A stretch of 64,000 bases of DNA from an uncultured Methylophilaceae bacterium (lineage in GTDB: Bacteria; Pseudomonadota; Gammaproteobacteria; Burkholderiales; Methylophilaceae), in assembly GCA_913009235.1 (NCBI GenBank), contig CAJVXS010000001.1, positions 124,001 through 188,000 of the forward strand, given 5' to 3'. The translations under genes were made by a program, and so were the position numbers. The notes beneath the pieces were generated by a model, which made no database searches, was not told the DNA's origin, and saw nothing but the letters and a program-made list of their open reading frames with translations. Numbering within the stretch: the stretch's first letter is position 1; each line of letters starts with the position of its first letter. This document shows, piece after piece, positions 1-11,170 of the stretch.

Positions 1-3000
1 CAAGCCATTCATCTTCCATAAGTTGGAAGTGTTAGGTTTAGCAACAACGATTAAAGCCGCTAAGAAAAAAGTGGAAGAAGAAGGGCCGGAAGTTTGGGAC
101 ATCTTGGAGGATGTGATTCGTGAACATCCAGTGATGCTAAACCGTGCGCCAACATTGCATAGGTTAGGTATTCAAGCATTTGAGCCGGTATTGATTGAAG
201 GTAAAGCGATTCAGCTTCATCCTTTAGTTTGTGCCGCGTTTAACGCCGACTTTGATGGTGACCAAATGGCTGTTCACGTTCCATTGAGCTTAGAAGCGCA
301 AATGGAAGCACGTACGCTGATGTTGGCTTCGAACAATGTGTTGTCGCCAGCGAATGGTGAACCAATTATTGTGCCTTCACAAGATATCGTGTTGGGCCTT
401 TACTATATGACGCGTGAGAAAGTCAGCGCGCGTGGTGAAGGTATGATCTTCAGTGATGTGAATGAAGTGGAGCGTGTTTACGATCAAGGCTTAATTGACT
501 TGCATGCAAAAGTAACCGTACGTATTAGAGAGTATGAGTTAGATGTTGCGGGCACCAAAACAGAGAAAGTGAACCGTTATGAAACGACGGTTGGCCGTGC
601 GCTACTTTCACAAATCTTACCGCCAGGTCTGCCGTTCACTAACATTACAACGGCGTTAAAGAAGAAAGAGATTTCTAGACTAATTAACGCGTCCTTCCGC
701 CAGGTAGGCATCCGCGAAACGGTTATTTTTGCTGATAAGTTGATGAGTACTGGTTATAAGTTCGCGACAAAAGCAGGTATTTCAATTTCAGTGAATGATA
801 TGTTGGTGCCACCTCAAAAAGAAGAGTTGATTAGTGCAGCTGATGCGGAGGTGCGTGAAATTCATGATCAATATGTTTCAGGTTTGGTGACCCAAGGTGA
901 GCGCTACAATAAAGTAGTGGATATCTGGGGCCGTACTGGCGACAAAGTTGCTGACGCGATGATGAAGCAGTTGAAAGAAGAAAAAGTCATTGGTGCTAAT
1001 GGTAAGCAAGCCAAAGATAAAAAAGGCAAGCCAGTGATGCAAGAATCGTTTAATGCGATTTACATGATGGCTGACTCTGGTGCGCGTGGTTCTGCAGCGC
1101 AGGTAAGACAGTTGTCTGGTATGCGTGGTTTGATGGCGAAACCAGATGGTTCGATTATTGAAACGCCAATTAAGGCTAACTTCAGGGAAGGCCTAAACGT
1201 GTTGCAGTACTTTATTTCTACTCACGGAGCACGTAAAGGTCTTGCTGATACGGCGCTTAAAACAGCTAACTCTGGTTACTTAACTCGACGTTTAGTTGAT
1301 GTTACACAAGATTTGGTTGTGACTGAATTAGATTGTGGTACAGAGTCAGGCTTAGTGACTAAAGCCTTGGTTAAAGGTGGTGAGATTGTTGAGCCATTAC
1401 ATGATCGCATCTTGGGCCGCACAGCAACACTAGATGTGATTCATCCAGAAACACAAAAAGTCATTTACCCAGCGGGTACATTGCTAGGTGAAGATGAAGT
1501 TGAAAATATTGATGCATTAGGTGTCGATGAAGTAAAAGTACGTACAGCATTGACCTGTGATACCCGTCACGGCATCTGTTCGACTTGTTATGGCCGTGAC
1601 TTAGGTCGTGGTAAATTAATCAGTATGGGTGAGGCTGTTGGTGTGATTGCGGCGCAATCTATCGGCGAGCCTGGTACTCAGTTAACTATGCGTACCTTCC
1701 ATATTGGTGGTGCGGTATCGCGTGCTGCGACGATTAGTCAAGTTGAATGTAAGTCTAACGGTACGTTAAGCTTCACCTCTACGATGCGTTATGTGACTAA
1801 TTTACGTGGTGAGAAAGTGGTGATTTCACGTAATGGTGAAGTGATTATTTCTGATGATGCGACTAAGCGTGAGCGTGAGCGTCATAAAGTACCTTACGGT
1901 GCAATACTGTCTATGAGCGATGGTAAAACCGTTAAAGCAGGTCAAGCATTAGCCTCTTGGGATCCACATACCCGTCCAATTATTATTGAGTACTCCGGCA
2001 AGGTGAAGTTCGAGAACGTTGAAGAGGGTGTGACCGTTGCTAAGCAAGTCGATGAAGTAACCGGCTTGTCTACATTGGTTGTGATTGACCCGAAACAACG
2101 TGTTGGTCAAACCAAAGGCTTGCGTCCGCAAATTAAATTGTTAGATGATAGCGGTGAAGAAGTGAAAGTGGCAGGTAGCAATATTTCTGTCAATATGACC
2201 TTCCAGTTAGGTTGTATTATCACGGTAAAAGATGGTCAAGATGTTGGTATGGGTGAAGTGATTGCTAGTATCCCGCAAGAGACATCTAAAAACCGTGATA
2301 TTACGGGTGGTTTGCCACGTGTTGCTGAGTTATTTGAGGCGCGCTCACCAAAAGATGCTGGCATGTTGGCTGAAGTGACAGGTAGTGTATCCTTTGGTAA
2401 GGATACTAAAGGTAAACAACGTTTAGTGATTACAGATGTTGATGGTGAGTCAAGTGAATTCTTGATTGCTAAAGATAAGCATGTAACTGTACATGATGGT
2501 CAAATTGTGACTAAAGGCGAAAGCATTGTTGATGGTCCAGCTGACCCGCAAGATATTCTACGTTTGCGTGGCCGTGAAGCATTGGCTCGTTATGTGATTG
2601 ATGAAGTGCAAGATGTGTATCGTTTGCAAGGCGTTAAAATTAACGATAAGCATATTGAAGTAATTGTACGTCAAATGTTGCGTCGTGTTCGCATTACAGA
2701 TGCAGGTGATACAAGCTTCATTCAAGGTGAGCAAGTTGAACGTGCAGATGTGCTAACTACGAATGAGAAGATTGTTGCTGAAGATAAGCGACCAGCAGTT
2801 TACGAGTATGTGTTGCTTGGTATTACGAAAGCATCGCTCTCTACAGACTCATTTATCTCTGCCGCATCATTCCAAGAGACAACACGTGTGTTAACTGAGG
2901 CAGCGATCTTGGGCAAACGTGATGAGCTACGCGGCCTCAAAGAGAACGTCATTGTAGGCCGTTTGATCCCTGCAGGTACGGGCTTGGCTTATCATGAAGC

Positions 3001-3133
3001 GCGTAAAAAGAAAGCAGCTGGTATCAGTACAGATGGATCTCCAGAATTGGCGGCAGCTGAAGAGTTATTTGCTAAGGATCCAGCACTAGAAGAAGTGGCT
3101 GTAGCGCCAGATATAGAAACGCCAGCAGAATAG
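1..3133 (+). CDS. rpoC: DNA-directed RNA polymerase subunit beta' (5' end outside window)
   Basis: Largest subunit of RNA polymerase, truncated by the window edge; the first complete codon is at position 2 and reads [20 protein letters not shown], inside the core domain. The catalytic magnesium motif NADFDGDQ is at about 242-265 with its three aspartates intact. Downstream come the bridge helix and trigger loop region (about 1160-1320, including [22 protein letters not shown]) and the C-terminal zinc ribbon cysteines (one near 1336, then [11 protein letters not shown] near 1557-1590). About 1043 of the usual roughly 1400 residues are present. It belongs to the rpoBC operon and is followed by a 189-base gap to rpsL. 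Confidence 0.98.
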   Translation, partial: KPFIFHKLEVLGLATTIKAAKKKVEEEGPEVWDILEDVIREHPVMLNRAPTLHRLGIQAFEPVLIEGKAIQLHPLVCAAFNADFDGDQMAVHVPLSLEAQMEARTLMLASNNVLSPANGEPIIVPSQDIVLGLYYMTREKVSARGEGMIFSDVNEVERVYDQGLIDLHAKVTVRIREYELDVAGTKTEKVNRYETTVGRALLSQILPPGLPFTNITTALKKKEISRLINASFRQVGIRETVIFADKLMSTGYKFATKAGISISVNDMLVPPQKEELISAADAEVREIHDQYVSGLVTQGERYNKVVDIWGRTGDKVADAMMKQLKEEKVIGANGKQAKDKKGKPVMQESFNAIYMMADSGARGSAAQVRQLSGMRGLMAKPDGSIIETPIKANFREGLNVLQYFISTHGARKGLADTALKTANSGYLTRRLVDVTQDLVVTELDCGTESGLVTKALVKGGEIVEPLHDRILGRTATLDVIHPETQKVIYPAGTLLGEDEVENIDALGVDEVKVRTALTCDTRHGICSTCYGRDLGRGKLISMGEAVGVIAAQSIGEPGTQLTMRTFHIGGAVSRAATISQVECKSNGTLSFTSTMRYVTNLRGEKVVISRNGEVIISDDATKRERERHKVPYGAILSMSDGKTVKAGQALASWDPHTRPIIIEYSGKVKFENVEEGVTVAKQVDEVTGLSTLVVIDPKQRVGQTKGLRPQIKLLDDSGEEVKVAGSNISVNMTFQLGCIITVKDGQDVGMGEVIASIPQETSKNRDITGGLPRVAELFEARSPKDAGMLAEVTGSVSFGKDTKGKQRLVITDVDGESSEFLIAKDKHVTVHDGQIVTKGESIVDGPADPQDILRLRGREALARYVIDEVQDVYRLQGVKINDKHIEVIVRQMLRRVRITDAGDTSFIQGEQVERADVLTTNEKIVAEDKRPAVYEYVLLGITKASLSTDSFISAASFQETTRVLTEAAILGKRDELRGLKENVIVGRLIPAGTGLAYHEARKKKAAGISTDGSPELAAAEELFAKDPALEEVAVAPDIETPAE

Positions 3134-3176
3134 TGTGAAGTTGTTTTTGTGTTGAAGGGTAAGGAGGTTGGTGTAA

Positions 3177-3209
3177 ATGCTAGTCATCTTTCACTTGACA
3201 CAAAGCTAG
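3177..3209 (+). other. Ten-codon mini-ORF with a very strong Shine-Dalgarno
   Basis: ATG at 3177 is preceded by TAAGGAGG (3160-3167) at good spacing and opens a ten-residue frame, MLVIFHLTQS, ending at 3209. It can only be translated from rpoC read-through RNA because it overlaps the -35 box of the rpsL promoter. It may be a chance ORF; the SD match is better than that of any gene nearby. Confidence 0.3.
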
Positions 3210-3223
3210 CTGAGCCATACAAT
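3195..3223 (+). promoter_or_regulatory. Sigma70-type promoter of the str operon
   Basis: TTGACA at 3195-3200 and TACAAT at 3218-3223 are separated by exactly 17 bases, one base away from the full consensus. It lies about 100 bases upstream of rpsL, in the rpoC-rpsL gap, where an operon promoter is expected. Predicted initiation is near 3230, giving a leader of about 90 bases. Confidence 0.75.
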
Positions 3224-3322
3224 GCTCAACTTTTCAGAATAGGCTGATTGTTCGCAATTATGTCTACTAATAGCAATAAGTATTTTAAATCGTAGTTTTA
3301 AAGAATATTAAAAGGGTGTGTA

Positions 3323-3703
3323 ATGCCAACCGTCAATCAGTTAATACGTAAGCCACGCGCTAAAGTGGTCGTAAAAAGTAAAGTGCCAGCTTTAGAAGCT
3401 TGCCCACAAAAGCGTGGTGTGTGTACACGTGTTTATACAACAACACCTAAGAAACCTAACTCTGCTTTACGTAAAGTAGCTAAGGTTCGCTTAACTAATG
3501 GCTATGAAGTGATTAGCTATATTGGTGGTGAAGGCCATAACTTGCAAGAGCATAGTGTTGTGTTGTTGCGTGGTGGCCGTGTAAAAGATTTGCCTGGTGT
3601 TCGTTACCATATGGTTCGCGGTAGCTTGGATACTGCGGGCGTTAAAGATCGTAAGCAAGCCCGTTCTAAGTACGGCGCTAAACGCCCTAAAGCAGGTAAA
3701 TAA
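3323..3703 (+). CDS. rpsL: 30S ribosomal protein S12
   Basis: S12 sits at the decoding centre of the small subunit. The 126-residue product has the conserved [17 protein letters not shown] and [13 protein letters not shown] blocks; the lysines whose replacement gives streptomycin resistance are the wild-type residues. Length is near the usual 124. The ATG follows AAAGGG. First gene of the str operon, 72 bases ahead of rpsG. Confidence 0.98.
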   Translation: MPTVNQLIRKPRAKVVVKSKVPALEACPQKRGVCTRVYTTTPKKPNSALRKVAKVRLTNGYEVISYIGGEGHNLQEHSVVLLRGGRVKDLPGVRYHMVRGSLDTAGVKDRKQARSKYGAKRPKAGK

Positions 3704-3775
3704 ACAATTAATAGCGGCTGAAATGCCTTGCTCGTGATATCGCTAGCAAAATTAACTTAATAGAATAGAGAAAAC

Positions 3776-4246
3776 ATGCCTAGACGTAGAGAAGTCCCCA
3801 AACGCAACATTCTTCCTGATCCAAAATTTGGAAGTGAAGAAGTGTCAAAATTCGTAAACGTATTGATGACTGGTGGTAAAAAATCAGTTGCTGAGCGTAT
3901 TTTGTACGGTGCTTTTGAGAAAATTACCGAAAAAAGCGGTAAAGAGGCTCTGGAAGTCTTTACAACAGCGTTAGTTAACTTGCGTCCAGTTGTTGAGGTT
4001 AAATCGCGTCGTGTTGGTGGCGCTAACTATCAAGTGCCTGTTGAGGTTCGTCCTAGCCGTCGTAGTGCGCTAGCAATGCGTTGGATGCGAGATGCAGCAC
4101 GTAAGCGTGGCGAGAAGTCTATGGGCTTGCGTTTAGCAGCTGAGCTGCTGGAGGCTTCTGAAGGTAGAGGCTCTGCAATGAAAAAACGTGAAGAAGTGCA
4201 TCGCATGGCTGAGGCTAATAAAGCATTCTCACATTTCAGGTTCTAG
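3776..4246 (+). CDS. rpsG: 30S ribosomal protein S7
   Basis: S7 nucleates assembly of the 30S head and contacts the E-site tRNA. The 156-residue protein has the typical PRRREVPKR start, [12 protein letters not shown] and the C-terminal [15 protein letters not shown]. In E. coli S7 autoregulates the str operon by binding the rpsL-rpsG gap; the corresponding gap here is 72 bases, but I see no clear match to that site. Confidence 0.98.
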   Translation: MPRRREVPKRNILPDPKFGSEEVSKFVNVLMTGGKKSVAERILYGAFEKITEKSGKEALEVFTTALVNLRPVVEVKSRRVGGANYQVPVEVRPSRRSALAMRWMRDAARKRGEKSMGLRLAAELLEASEGRGSAMKKREEVHRMAEANKAFSHFRF

Positions 4247-4296
4247 TAATCGTTTAACAACTGCTCTTTAAAAGAATTTAAGTAAAGGTAATTATC

Positions 4297-6387
4297 GTGG
4301 CTCGCAAAACCCCTATTGAACGCTACCGTAACATTGGTATTTCTGCACACATTGATGCTGGTAAAACAACGACTACAGAACGTATCCTCTTCTACACGGG
4401 TGTAAACCATAAAATTGGTGAGGTGCATGACGGCGCCGCTACTATGGATTGGATGGAGCAAGAGCAAGAGCGCGGTATTACCATTACTTCTGCTGCTACC
4501 ACCTGTTTTTGGAAGGGTATGGCCAATCAGTTTGATCAGCATCGTATCAATATTATTGATACGCCAGGTCACGTTGACTTCACAATTGAAGTTGAGCGTT
4601 CAATGCGCGTACTTGATGGTGCTGTGATGGTTTATTGTGCTGTTGGTGGTGTTCAGCCGCAGTCTGAAACGGTTTGGCGTCAAGCAAATAAATATAAAGT
4701 GCCACGTTTGGCGTTCGTTAATAAAATGGACCGTGCTGGTGCTGATTTCTTTAATGTGTACGACCAAATGCGTTCACGTCTAAAAGCGAACCCGGTTCCT
4801 TTGCAGGTGCCAGTTGGTGCTGCTGAAACATTTACCGGCGTGATTGATTTGGTGAAGATGAAGGAAATTATTTGGGATGAAAAGTCTCAAGGGATGGAAT
4901 TTGAGTACGCTGACATTCGTGCTGAATTAAAAGCTGATAGCGAGAAATGGCGTTCGAATATGGTTGAAGCTGCTGCTGAGGCTAACGAAGAGTTGATGGA
5001 TCGTTATCTTGAAGAAGGTGGTTTGTCAGAAGAGGATATTTTGGAGGGTTTACGTTTGCGTACACTGGCTTCAGAAATCATTCCAATGATGTGTGGTTCA
5101 GCGTTTAAGAACAAAGGTGTTCAAGCGATGTTGGATAAAGTTGTTGAGCTAATGCCTGCACCAACGGATGTGCCTGACACACGTGCTGAGGATGACGATG
5201 GCGAAGAGTTTTTCTTGAAGCCTTCAGATGACGAAAAATTTGCTGCTATTGCATTTAAAATTATGACTGACCCGTTCGTTGGCCAGTTGATTTTCTTCCG
5301 TGTTTACTCCGGCATGCTTAAAGCGGGTGATAGTGTTTATAACCCGATTAAAGGCAAGAAAGAGCGTATTGGCCGTATTGTTGAAATGCATGCGGACTCA
5401 CGTGAGGCGCTTCAAGAAGTGCGTACAGGTGATATTGCGGCTGCTATTGGCCTTAAAGAGGCAACGACTGGTGATACGTTATGTGCGCTAGGTGAAGAAA
5501 TTATTCTTGAGCGTATGATTTTCCCTGAGCCTGTTATCCACGTTGCGGTTGAGCCGAAAACAAAAGTTGACCAAGAAAAAATGGGTATTGCGCTGAATCG
5601 TTTGGCGCAAGAAGACCCTTCATTCCGCGTTAAAACAGATCATGAAACTAATCAGACGATTATTTCAGGTATGGGCGAGCTTCACTTGGAGATTCTTGTT
5701 GATCGTATGCGTCGTGAGTTTAGTGTTGAGGCAAACATTGGTGCGCCACAAGTGGCTTACCGTGAAGCTTACAAAAAATCTGTTGAGGTTGAAGGTAAAT
5801 TTGTTAAGCAATCTGGTGGTAAAGGTCAGTTTGGTCATGTGTGGCTTAAAATGGAGCCAAATGAGCAAGGTAAAGGCTTTGAGTTCATCGATCAAATTAA
5901 AGGTGGTAGTGTGCCGCGTGAGTTTATTCCAGCAGTGGAAAAAGGTTTGCGTGAAACAATTCCTGCTGGTGTTTTGGCTGGCTTCCCAGTTGTTGATGCA
6001 AAAGTGACATTGTTTGATGGTTCTTACCATGATGTCGATTCGAATGAGAATGCATTTAAAATGGCTGCTTCAATGGCGTTTAAAGAAGGTATGCGTAAAG
6101 CTGACCCAATTATTCTTGAGCCGATGATGTCTGTTGAGATTGAAACGCCTGAAGATTACATGGGTGATGTGATGGGTGATTTGTCATCACGTCGCGGTAT
6201 TATTCAGGGCATGGAAGACAACTCAACGGGTAAAGTCATTCGTGCAGAAGTGCCGTTGGCTGAGATGTTTGGTTACTCAACGACCGTACGTTCGCTATCA
6301 CAGGGTCGCGCAACTTATAGTATGGAATTTAAGCACTATACAGAAGCGCCAAGAAACGTGGCTGAAGCCATTATGAATAAGAAATAA
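4297..6387 (+). CDS. fusA: Translation elongation factor G
   Basis: GTPase that drives mRNA-tRNA translocation. The 696-residue protein has the G1 motif AHIDAGKT at residues 17-24, DTPGH near 88 and NKMD near 142, followed by domains II to V with the domain [11 protein letters not shown] segment. The start is GTG (4297) after AGTAAAGG; no in-frame ATG lies nearby and the N-terminal sequence [15 protein letters not shown] matches the family. Lies between rpsG and tuf in the standard str order. Confidence 0.98.
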   Translation: MARKTPIERYRNIGISAHIDAGKTTTTERILFYTGVNHKIGEVHDGAATMDWMEQEQERGITITSAATTCFWKGMANQFDQHRINIIDTPGHVDFTIEVERSMRVLDGAVMVYCAVGGVQPQSETVWRQANKYKVPRLAFVNKMDRAGADFFNVYDQMRSRLKANPVPLQVPVGAAETFTGVIDLVKMKEIIWDEKSQGMEFEYADIRAELKADSEKWRSNMVEAAAEANEELMDRYLEEGGLSEEDILEGLRLRTLASEIIPMMCGSAFKNKGVQAMLDKVVELMPAPTDVPDTRAEDDDGEEFFLKPSDDEKFAAIAFKIMTDPFVGQLIFFRVYSGMLKAGDSVYNPIKGKKERIGRIVEMHADSREALQEVRTGDIAAAIGLKEATTGDTLCALGEEIILERMIFPEPVIHVAVEPKTKVDQEKMGIALNRLAQEDPSFRVKTDHETNQTIISGMGELHLEILVDRMRREFSVEANIGAPQVAYREAYKKSVEVEGKFVKQSGGKGQFGHVWLKMEPNEQGKGFEFIDQIKGGSVPREFIPAVEKGLRETIPAGVLAGFPVVDAKVTLFDGSYHDVDSNENAFKMAASMAFKEGMRKADPIILEPMMSVEIETPEDYMGDVMGDLSSRRGIIQGMEDNSTGKVIRAEVPLAEMFGYSTTVRSLSQGRATYSMEFKHYTEAPRNVAEAIMNKK

Positions 6388-6423
6388 TTGAATTTTTATA
6401 TAGAACATTAAAGGAAGATAGTC

Positions 6424-7614
6424 ATGGCAAAAGGAAAGTTTGAACGGACCAAGCCGCACGTTAACGTGGGAACAATTGGTCACGTGGATCACGGTAAGAC
6501 AACATTAACAGCAGCTATTTCTACGGTATTGACTAAGAAATTCGGTGGCGATAAGCGTGATTTTGCTGAAATTGATTCGGCGCCAGAAGAAAAAGCACGT
6601 GGTATTACTATTAATACTTCACACGTTGAGTATGAGACAGAGACACGCCACTACGCACACGTTGACTGTCCAGGCCATGCTGATTATGTGAAAAACATGA
6701 TTACTGGTGCTGCACAAATGGACGGCGCTATTTTGGTTGTTTCAGCTGCTGATGGTCCTATGCCACAAACACGTGAGCACATCCTGCTTGGTCGCCAAGT
6801 TGGTGTTCCTTACATTATTGTATTCCTAAACAAAGCAGACATGGTTGACGACGCAGAGTTGTTAGAGCTTGTTGAAATGGAAGTGCGTGAGCTGTTAGAC
6901 AAATATGACTTCCCAGGTGATGACACACCAATCATTACGGGTTCAGCTAAGCTAGCGATTGAAGGCGATCAGTCTGAAATGGGCGAAGCATCAATCTTAC
7001 GATTGGCTGAAGCGCTAGATACATACATTCCATTGCCAGAGCGTGCGGTTGACGGTACATTCCTAATGCCTGTTGAGGACGTATTCTCAATCTCAGGTCG
7101 CGGTACTGTAGTAACAGGCCGTATTGAGCGTGGTATCGTAAACATTGGTGACGAGATCGAAATTGTTGGTATTAAAGCAACACAATCATCAACATGTACT
7201 GGTGTTGAGATGTTCCGTAAATTGTTAGACCAAGGTCAAGCAGGCGATAACGTTGGTGTATTGCTGCGTGGTACTAAGCGTGAAGATGTTGAACGTGGTC
7301 AAGTGCTTTCAAAAGCAGGTACAATCACACCACATACAAAATTCACAGCAGAGATTTATGTGTTGGGTAAAGACGAAGGTGGCCGTCATACACCATTCTT
7401 CCAAGGTTACCGTCCGCAGTTCTACTTCCGTACTACTGACGTAACTGGAGCTGTTGAGTTGCCGGCTGGTACAGAAATGGTAATGCCTGGTGATAACGTA
7501 TCAATCACTGTTGAGTTAATTGCGCCGATTGCGATGGAAGAAGGTTTGCGCTTCGCTATTCGTGAAGGTGGCCGTACTGTTGGTGCGGGTGTTGTGGCTA
7601 AGGTTATTGCTTAG
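6424..7614 (+). CDS. tuf: Translation elongation factor Tu
   Basis: Delivers aminoacyl-tRNA to the ribosome. The 396-residue protein carries GHVDHGKT at residues 19-26, DCPGH near 81 and NKAD near 136, and the domain II and III signatures through [10 protein letters not shown] at the end. The RBS is AAGGAAG ahead of the ATG. Many betaproteobacteria have a second tuf copy near secE-nusG; that locus is outside this window. Confidence 0.98.
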   Translation: MAKGKFERTKPHVNVGTIGHVDHGKTTLTAAISTVLTKKFGGDKRDFAEIDSAPEEKARGITINTSHVEYETETRHYAHVDCPGHADYVKNMITGAAQMDGAILVVSAADGPMPQTREHILLGRQVGVPYIIVFLNKADMVDDAELLELVEMEVRELLDKYDFPGDDTPIITGSAKLAIEGDQSEMGEASILRLAEALDTYIPLPERAVDGTFLMPVEDVFSISGRGTVVTGRIERGIVNIGDEIEIVGIKATQSSTCTGVEMFRKLLDQGQAGDNVGVLLRGTKREDVERGQVLSKAGTITPHTKFTAEIYVLGKDEGGRHTPFFQGYRPQFYFRTTDVTGAVELPAGTEMVMPGDNVSITVELIAPIAMEEGLRFAIREGGRTVGAGVVAKVIA

Positions 7615-7632
7615 TTAGTAATTTAAATAAGG

Positions 7633-7652
7633 CGGCAGGCTTAAGTCTGCCG
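7633..7652 (+). other. Hairpin in the tuf-rpsJ gap (attenuator or weak terminator)
   Basis: CGGCAG (7633-7638) pairs with CTGCCG (7647-7652) around an eight-base loop that is itself partly palindromic (CTTAAG). Only an interrupted T-rich stretch follows, so complete termination is doubtful; it could attenuate str transcripts before the S10 block or protect the tuf 3' end. Confidence 0.5.
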
Positions 7653-7677
7653 TTTCGCTCTTTAATAAGGAAAAAAC

Positions 7678-7986
7678 ATGGCAGCTCAAAAAATTCGTAT
7701 TCGCTTGAAAGCATTTGACTATCGCTTAATTGATCAATCAGCACAAGAGATTGTAGAGACAGCAAAACGCACAGGTGCAGTTGTTAAAGGACCAGTTCCT
7801 TTGCCAACACGTAAAGAACGTTTCGATATCTTACGTTCACCACATGTTAATAAAACATCACGTGATCAGTTTGAAATTAGAACGCATCAGCGTTTAATGG
7901 ACATCGTTGAGCCAACTGATAAAACAGTTGATGCATTGATGAAGTTAGACCTGCCAGCAGGTGTTGATGTTGAAATTAAGCTGTAA
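7678..7986 (+). CDS. rpsJ: 30S ribosomal protein S10
   Basis: S10 (NusE) is a 30S head protein that also joins NusB in antitermination complexes. The 102-residue sequence has the [14 protein letters not shown] start, [22 protein letters not shown] and the RTHQRL block. RBS AAGGA precedes the ATG. First gene of the S10 block; a separate promoter lies between it and rplC. Confidence 0.98.
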   Translation: MAAQKIRIRLKAFDYRLIDQSAQEIVETAKRTGAVVKGPVPLPTRKERFDILRSPHVNKTSRDQFEIRTHQRLMDIVEPTDKTVDALMKLDLPAGVDVEIKL

Positions 7987-7999
7987 TTTAGCTTAAGGG

Positions 8000-8028
8000 T
8001 TGTAATGATTCATAGAGCTCGGTATAAT
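8000..8028 (+). promoter_or_regulatory. Sigma70-like promoter between rpsJ and rplC
   Basis: TTGTAA at 8000-8005 and a perfect TATAAT at 8023-8028 are 17 bases apart. The box pair lies in the 109-base rpsJ-rplC gap, unusually long for this operon, so rplC to rpsQ may have their own promoter in addition to transcripts from upstream. Confidence 0.55.
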
Positions 8029-8095
8029 CCGCGTTCTTTCATAGAAGTCGGTCAATTGTAATCGGCTTTTTAAATTAAATAATAAGGAATAGATC

Positions 8096-8761
8096 ATGAG
8101 CTTAGGGCTTATTGGTCGCAAGGTGGGAATGACCCGCGTATTTACTGAGGATGGTATTAGCATCCCAGTAACTGTGCTTGAGGTTAAGCCTAATCGTGTG
8201 ACACAGATCAAGACAGTCGAAACAGATGGCTATACAGGCCTTCAGGTTGCTTTCGGCGAACGTCGTGCTAGCCGCATTACAAAGGCGCTTGTTGGGCATT
8301 ATGCCAAAGCAGGCGTTTCTGCGGGTTCAGGCATAAAAGAATTTACTGTTGACGCTGAAGCAGCTGCTAACCATGCAGTTGGTTCTGATATTACTGTAGC
8401 GTTGTTCGAGGCAGGTCAATTAGTTGACGTGACTGGACGCTCTATTGGTAAAGGTTTTGCTGGCGGTATTAAACGCCACCATTTTAAATCAGGTCGCGCA
8501 ACACATGGTAACTCTAAAGCACACAAGAAAATTGGTTCGCAAGGTATGGCGCAAGATCCAGGTCGAGTATTCCCTGGTAAGCGCATGGCTGGCCACTTGG
8601 GAGATGAAAATGTTACTACTCAAAATCTAGAGGTTGTGCGCGTAGATACCGAGCGCAACTTGTTGTTGATTAAAGGTGCTATTCCAGGATCTAAAGGCGG
8701 AGATGTCGTTGTGCGTCCAGCCGTTAAAGAAAAGGCTACCAAATCGCGAGGGGCTAAATAA
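8096..8761 (+). CDS. rplC: 50S ribosomal protein L3
   Basis: Early-assembly protein of the large subunit near the peptidyl transferase centre. The 221-residue protein starts [14 protein letters not shown] and has the conserved central loop [21 protein letters not shown] and [11 protein letters not shown]. It is slightly longer than the E. coli protein (209). RBS AAGGAA. Its stop codon shares a base with the rplD start (TAATG). Confidence 0.98.
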   Translation: MSLGLIGRKVGMTRVFTEDGISIPVTVLEVKPNRVTQIKTVETDGYTGLQVAFGERRASRITKALVGHYAKAGVSAGSGIKEFTVDAEAAANHAVGSDITVALFEAGQLVDVTGRSIGKGFAGGIKRHHFKSGRATHGNSKAHKKIGSQGMAQDPGRVFPGKRMAGHLGDENVTTQNLEVVRVDTERNLLLIKGAIPGSKGGDVVVRPAVKEKATKSRGAK

Positions 8762-9387
8762 TGGAAATCAAATTAATCGATAATAAAGGCCAAGCTGCTA
8801 AAAAAGGCGTAAAAGTCTCTGAAACTGCTTTCGGCCGTGAATTTAACGAAGCGTTAGTACATCAAGTGGTTGTTGCCTATATGGCTAATGCGCGTACATC
8901 AACACGTGCGCAAAAAACACGTGGTACTGTCAGTCATTCCACGAGAAAACCTTACGGTCAAAAAGGAACGGGTAATGCACGTGCTGGTATGACGTCTAGC
9001 CCAATCTGGCGTGGAGGTGGTCGTGCATTCCCTGCTAGTCCTAAGGATAACTACACGCACAAAGTAAACCGTAAAGCCTACCGTGCTGGTATGCAAACGA
9101 TTCTTTCTGAGTTGGTTCGTCAAGAGCGCATCGCAGTGGTTGAAGACTTTACAGTCGACACACCAAAAACAAAAGAATTCGTAGCGAAAATCAAAGGTCT
9201 TGGTTATGCGGAGGGTGTTTTGCTGCTAACAGAAAATTTTGATGAAAATTTATATTTATCTTCACGTAACCTTACCAATGTAATGGTTGTGGAAGCGCAG
9301 CATGCTGACCCAGTTAGCTTGGTTCGTTTCAAGAAAGTGCTAGCAACAGCTGGCGCAGTGAAGAAGCTTGAGGAGATGCTAGCATGA
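8761..9387 (+). CDS. rplD: 50S ribosomal protein L4
   Basis: L4 lines the peptide exit tunnel. The 208-residue sequence has the tunnel-loop segment with [17 protein letters not shown] and [12 protein letters not shown]. In E. coli it also represses the S10 operon through the rpsJ leader; that regulation is not testable here. Starts on the rplC stop and overlaps the rplW start by four bases (ATGA), indicating translational coupling. Confidence 0.98.
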   Translation: MEIKLIDNKGQAAKKGVKVSETAFGREFNEALVHQVVVAYMANARTSTRAQKTRGTVSHSTRKPYGQKGTGNARAGMTSSPIWRGGGRAFPASPKDNYTHKVNRKAYRAGMQTILSELVRQERIAVVEDFTVDTPKTKEFVAKIKGLGYAEGVLLLTENFDENLYLSSRNLTNVMVVEAQHADPVSLVRFKKVLATAGAVKKLEEMLA

Positions 9388-9695
9388 GCGCACTAATTCA
9401 CACTCAAGATCGTTTGTTTCAAGTAATTGTTGCACCTAAAGTAACTGAGAAGGCTACGTTCGTTGCTGATAAGCATGAGCAGATCGTTTTTGAAGTGCTA
9501 AAAAATGCAACCAAGGCCGAAATTAAAGCAGCAGTTGAACTGGTGTTTAAAGTTGAAGTTGAAAATGTTACTACGGCAAATGTATTAGGTAAAACTAAAC
9601 GTGCTGGCCGCACTTTGGGCAAGCGTAACGATTGGAAGAAAGCTTATGTAAGCTTGAAGCCTGGTCAAGAAATTAACTTCGCAGCTGGCGAATAA
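9384..9695 (+). CDS. rplW: 50S ribosomal protein L23
   Basis: L23 sits at the tunnel exit and is the docking site for trigger factor and SRP. The 103-residue protein shows [20 protein letters not shown] and the extended loop [21 protein letters not shown]. Its ATG overlaps the rplD stop; rplB follows after 11 bases with a GGAGAG RBS. Confidence 0.98.
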   Translation: MSALIHTQDRLFQVIVAPKVTEKATFVADKHEQIVFEVLKNATKAEIKAAVELVFKVEVENVTTANVLGKTKRAGRTLGKRNDWKKAYVSLKPGQEINFAAGE

Positions 9696-9706
9696 GGAGA
9701 GAAGAG

Positions 9707-10540
9707 ATGGCATTAGTTAAAGTCAAACCAACTTCCCCGGGTCGTCGTGGAGTTGTTAAGGTTGTTACATCTGGCTTACACAAAGGTAAGCCTTACGCAC
9801 CTTTGTTGGAGAGTCAAAGCAAGAATGCTGGACGCAATAACAATGGTCGTATTACAGTTCGTCACCAAGGCGGCGGACATAAGCAGCACTATCGTATTAT
9901 CGACTTCCGTCGCAATAAAGATGGTATTCCTGCAAAAGTAGAGCATCTTGAATATGATCCTAACCGTTCTGCACACATTGCATTACTTTGTTATGCAGAT
10001 GGTGAGCGTCGTTACATTATTGCACCAAAAGGTGTTGCTGCTGGTGATCAGTTGATCAGCGGTTCAGAAGCGCCAATTAAAGCAGGTAATGCATTGCCGT
10101 TACGTAATATTCCAGTTGGTAGTACGATTCATTGTATTGAGTTGCAGCCGGGTAAAGGTGCACAAGTTGCGCGTTCTGCTGGTACTTCAGTGCAATTGTT
10201 GGCCAGAGAAGGTATTTACGCTCAGCTACGCTTGCGCTCTGGCGAGGTTCGCCGTGTACATGTAGATTGTAAAGCAACAATGGGTGAGGTCGGTAACGGC
10301 GAGCATTCATTGCGTTCTATCGGTAAAGCGGGTGCGATGCGCTGGCGTGGTGTTCGTCCAACGGTTCGTGGTGTTGTGATGAACCCGGTGGATCACCCTC
10401 ACGGTGGTGGTGAAGGTCGTACTGCTGCTGGTATGAATCCAGTTAGTCCATGGGGTGTTCAAACCAAAGGTTTTCGCACTCGTAACAATAAACGTACGGA
10501 CAATATGCGCATTAGTCGTCGTCCGAGAGGCGTAAGGTAG
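9707..10540 (+). CDS. rplB: 50S ribosomal protein L2
   Basis: L2 is needed for subunit association and lies near the peptidyl transferase centre. The 277-residue protein has [32 protein letters not shown] and the C-terminal [14 protein letters not shown] block with the conserved histidine. Length matches the family (about 275). Followed five bases later by rpsS. Confidence 0.98.
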   Translation: MALVKVKPTSPGRRGVVKVVTSGLHKGKPYAPLLESQSKNAGRNNNGRITVRHQGGGHKQHYRIIDFRRNKDGIPAKVEHLEYDPNRSAHIALLCYADGERRYIIAPKGVAAGDQLISGSEAPIKAGNALPLRNIPVGSTIHCIELQPGKGAQVARSAGTSVQLLAREGIYAQLRLRSGEVRRVHVDCKATMGEVGNGEHSLRSIGKAGAMRWRGVRPTVRGVVMNPVDHPHGGGEGRTAAGMNPVSPWGVQTKGFRTRNNKRTDNMRISRRPRGVR

Positions 10541-10545
10541 AAAAT

Positions 10546-10821
10546 ATGGCACGTTCAATTAAAAAAGGCCCATTCATTGATGGGCATCTAGCAAAAAAGA
10601 TAGAAGTTGCTGCTGCAAATCGTGATCGCAAGCCGATCAAGACTTGGTCACGTCGCTCTACAATCTTACCAGATTTTATTGGTTTAACGGTTGCTGTGCA
10701 TAACGGAAGAGTCCATGTGCCAGTACTCATCTCTGAAAACATGGTTGGTCACAAGCTTGGTGAATTTGCGCAAACGCGTACGTTTAGAGGCCATGCTGCT
10801 GACAGAAAAGCGAAGAAATAG
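10546..10821 (+). CDS. rpsS: 30S ribosomal protein S19
   Basis: Head protein of the 30S subunit, partner of S13. The 91-residue sequence begins [17 protein letters not shown] and contains [20 protein letters not shown] and [15 protein letters not shown], all family signatures. Sits in the invariant order rplB-rpsS-rplV. Confidence 0.98.
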   Translation: MARSIKKGPFIDGHLAKKIEVAAANRDRKPIKTWSRRSTILPDFIGLTVAVHNGRVHVPVLISENMVGHKLGEFAQTRTFRGHAADRKAKK

Positions 10822-10830
10822 GAGCCTATG

Positions 10831-11169
10831 ATGGAAGTTACAGCAATCTTAAGAGGTGTACACCTTTCTCCGCAAAAGGCGAGATTAGTCGCTGATATGG
10901 TTCGCGGTAAAAAGGTAGACCATGCATTAAATGTTTTAGCATTTACGCCAAAGAAAGGTGCGGAGTTGATTAAAAAAGTAGTTGAATCAGCTATTGCTAA
11001 TGCAGAACATAACAATGGTGCTGATATTGACGAGTTGAAGATTACTTCAATCTATGTTGATAAAGGCATTGTGTTGAAAAGAATTCGCGCTCGTGCCAAA
11101 GGTCGTGCTGGGCGTATCCTTAAACCAACCTGCCACATTCATGTGACAGTCGGCGATACAAAGGCATAG
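10831..11169 (+). CDS. rplV: 50S ribosomal protein L22
   Basis: L22 lines the exit tunnel; its hairpin loop contacts macrolides. I place the start at the second of two adjacent ATGs (10828 and 10831), because GGAG at 10821-10824 is better spaced for it and the N-terminus MEVTAILRG then fits the family; the product is 112 residues. [22 protein letters not shown] and the C-terminal [17 protein letters not shown] are diagnostic. One base separates its stop from rpsC. Confidence 0.96.
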   Translation: MEVTAILRGVHLSPQKARLVADMVRGKKVDHALNVLAFTPKKGAELIKKVVESAIANAEHNNGADIDELKITSIYVDKGIVLKRIRARAKGRAGRILKPTCHIHVTVGDTKA

Positions 11170-11170
11170 T

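Noticed and set aside
5642-6030. Long frames on both strands inside fusA
   Set aside because: Shadow frames of the fusA codons; fusA itself is unmistakable.
8041-8075. AAGTCGG...TCGGCTTTTT in the rpsJ-rplC gap as a terminator
   Set aside because: The arms are not inversely complementary, so no stem forms before the T run.
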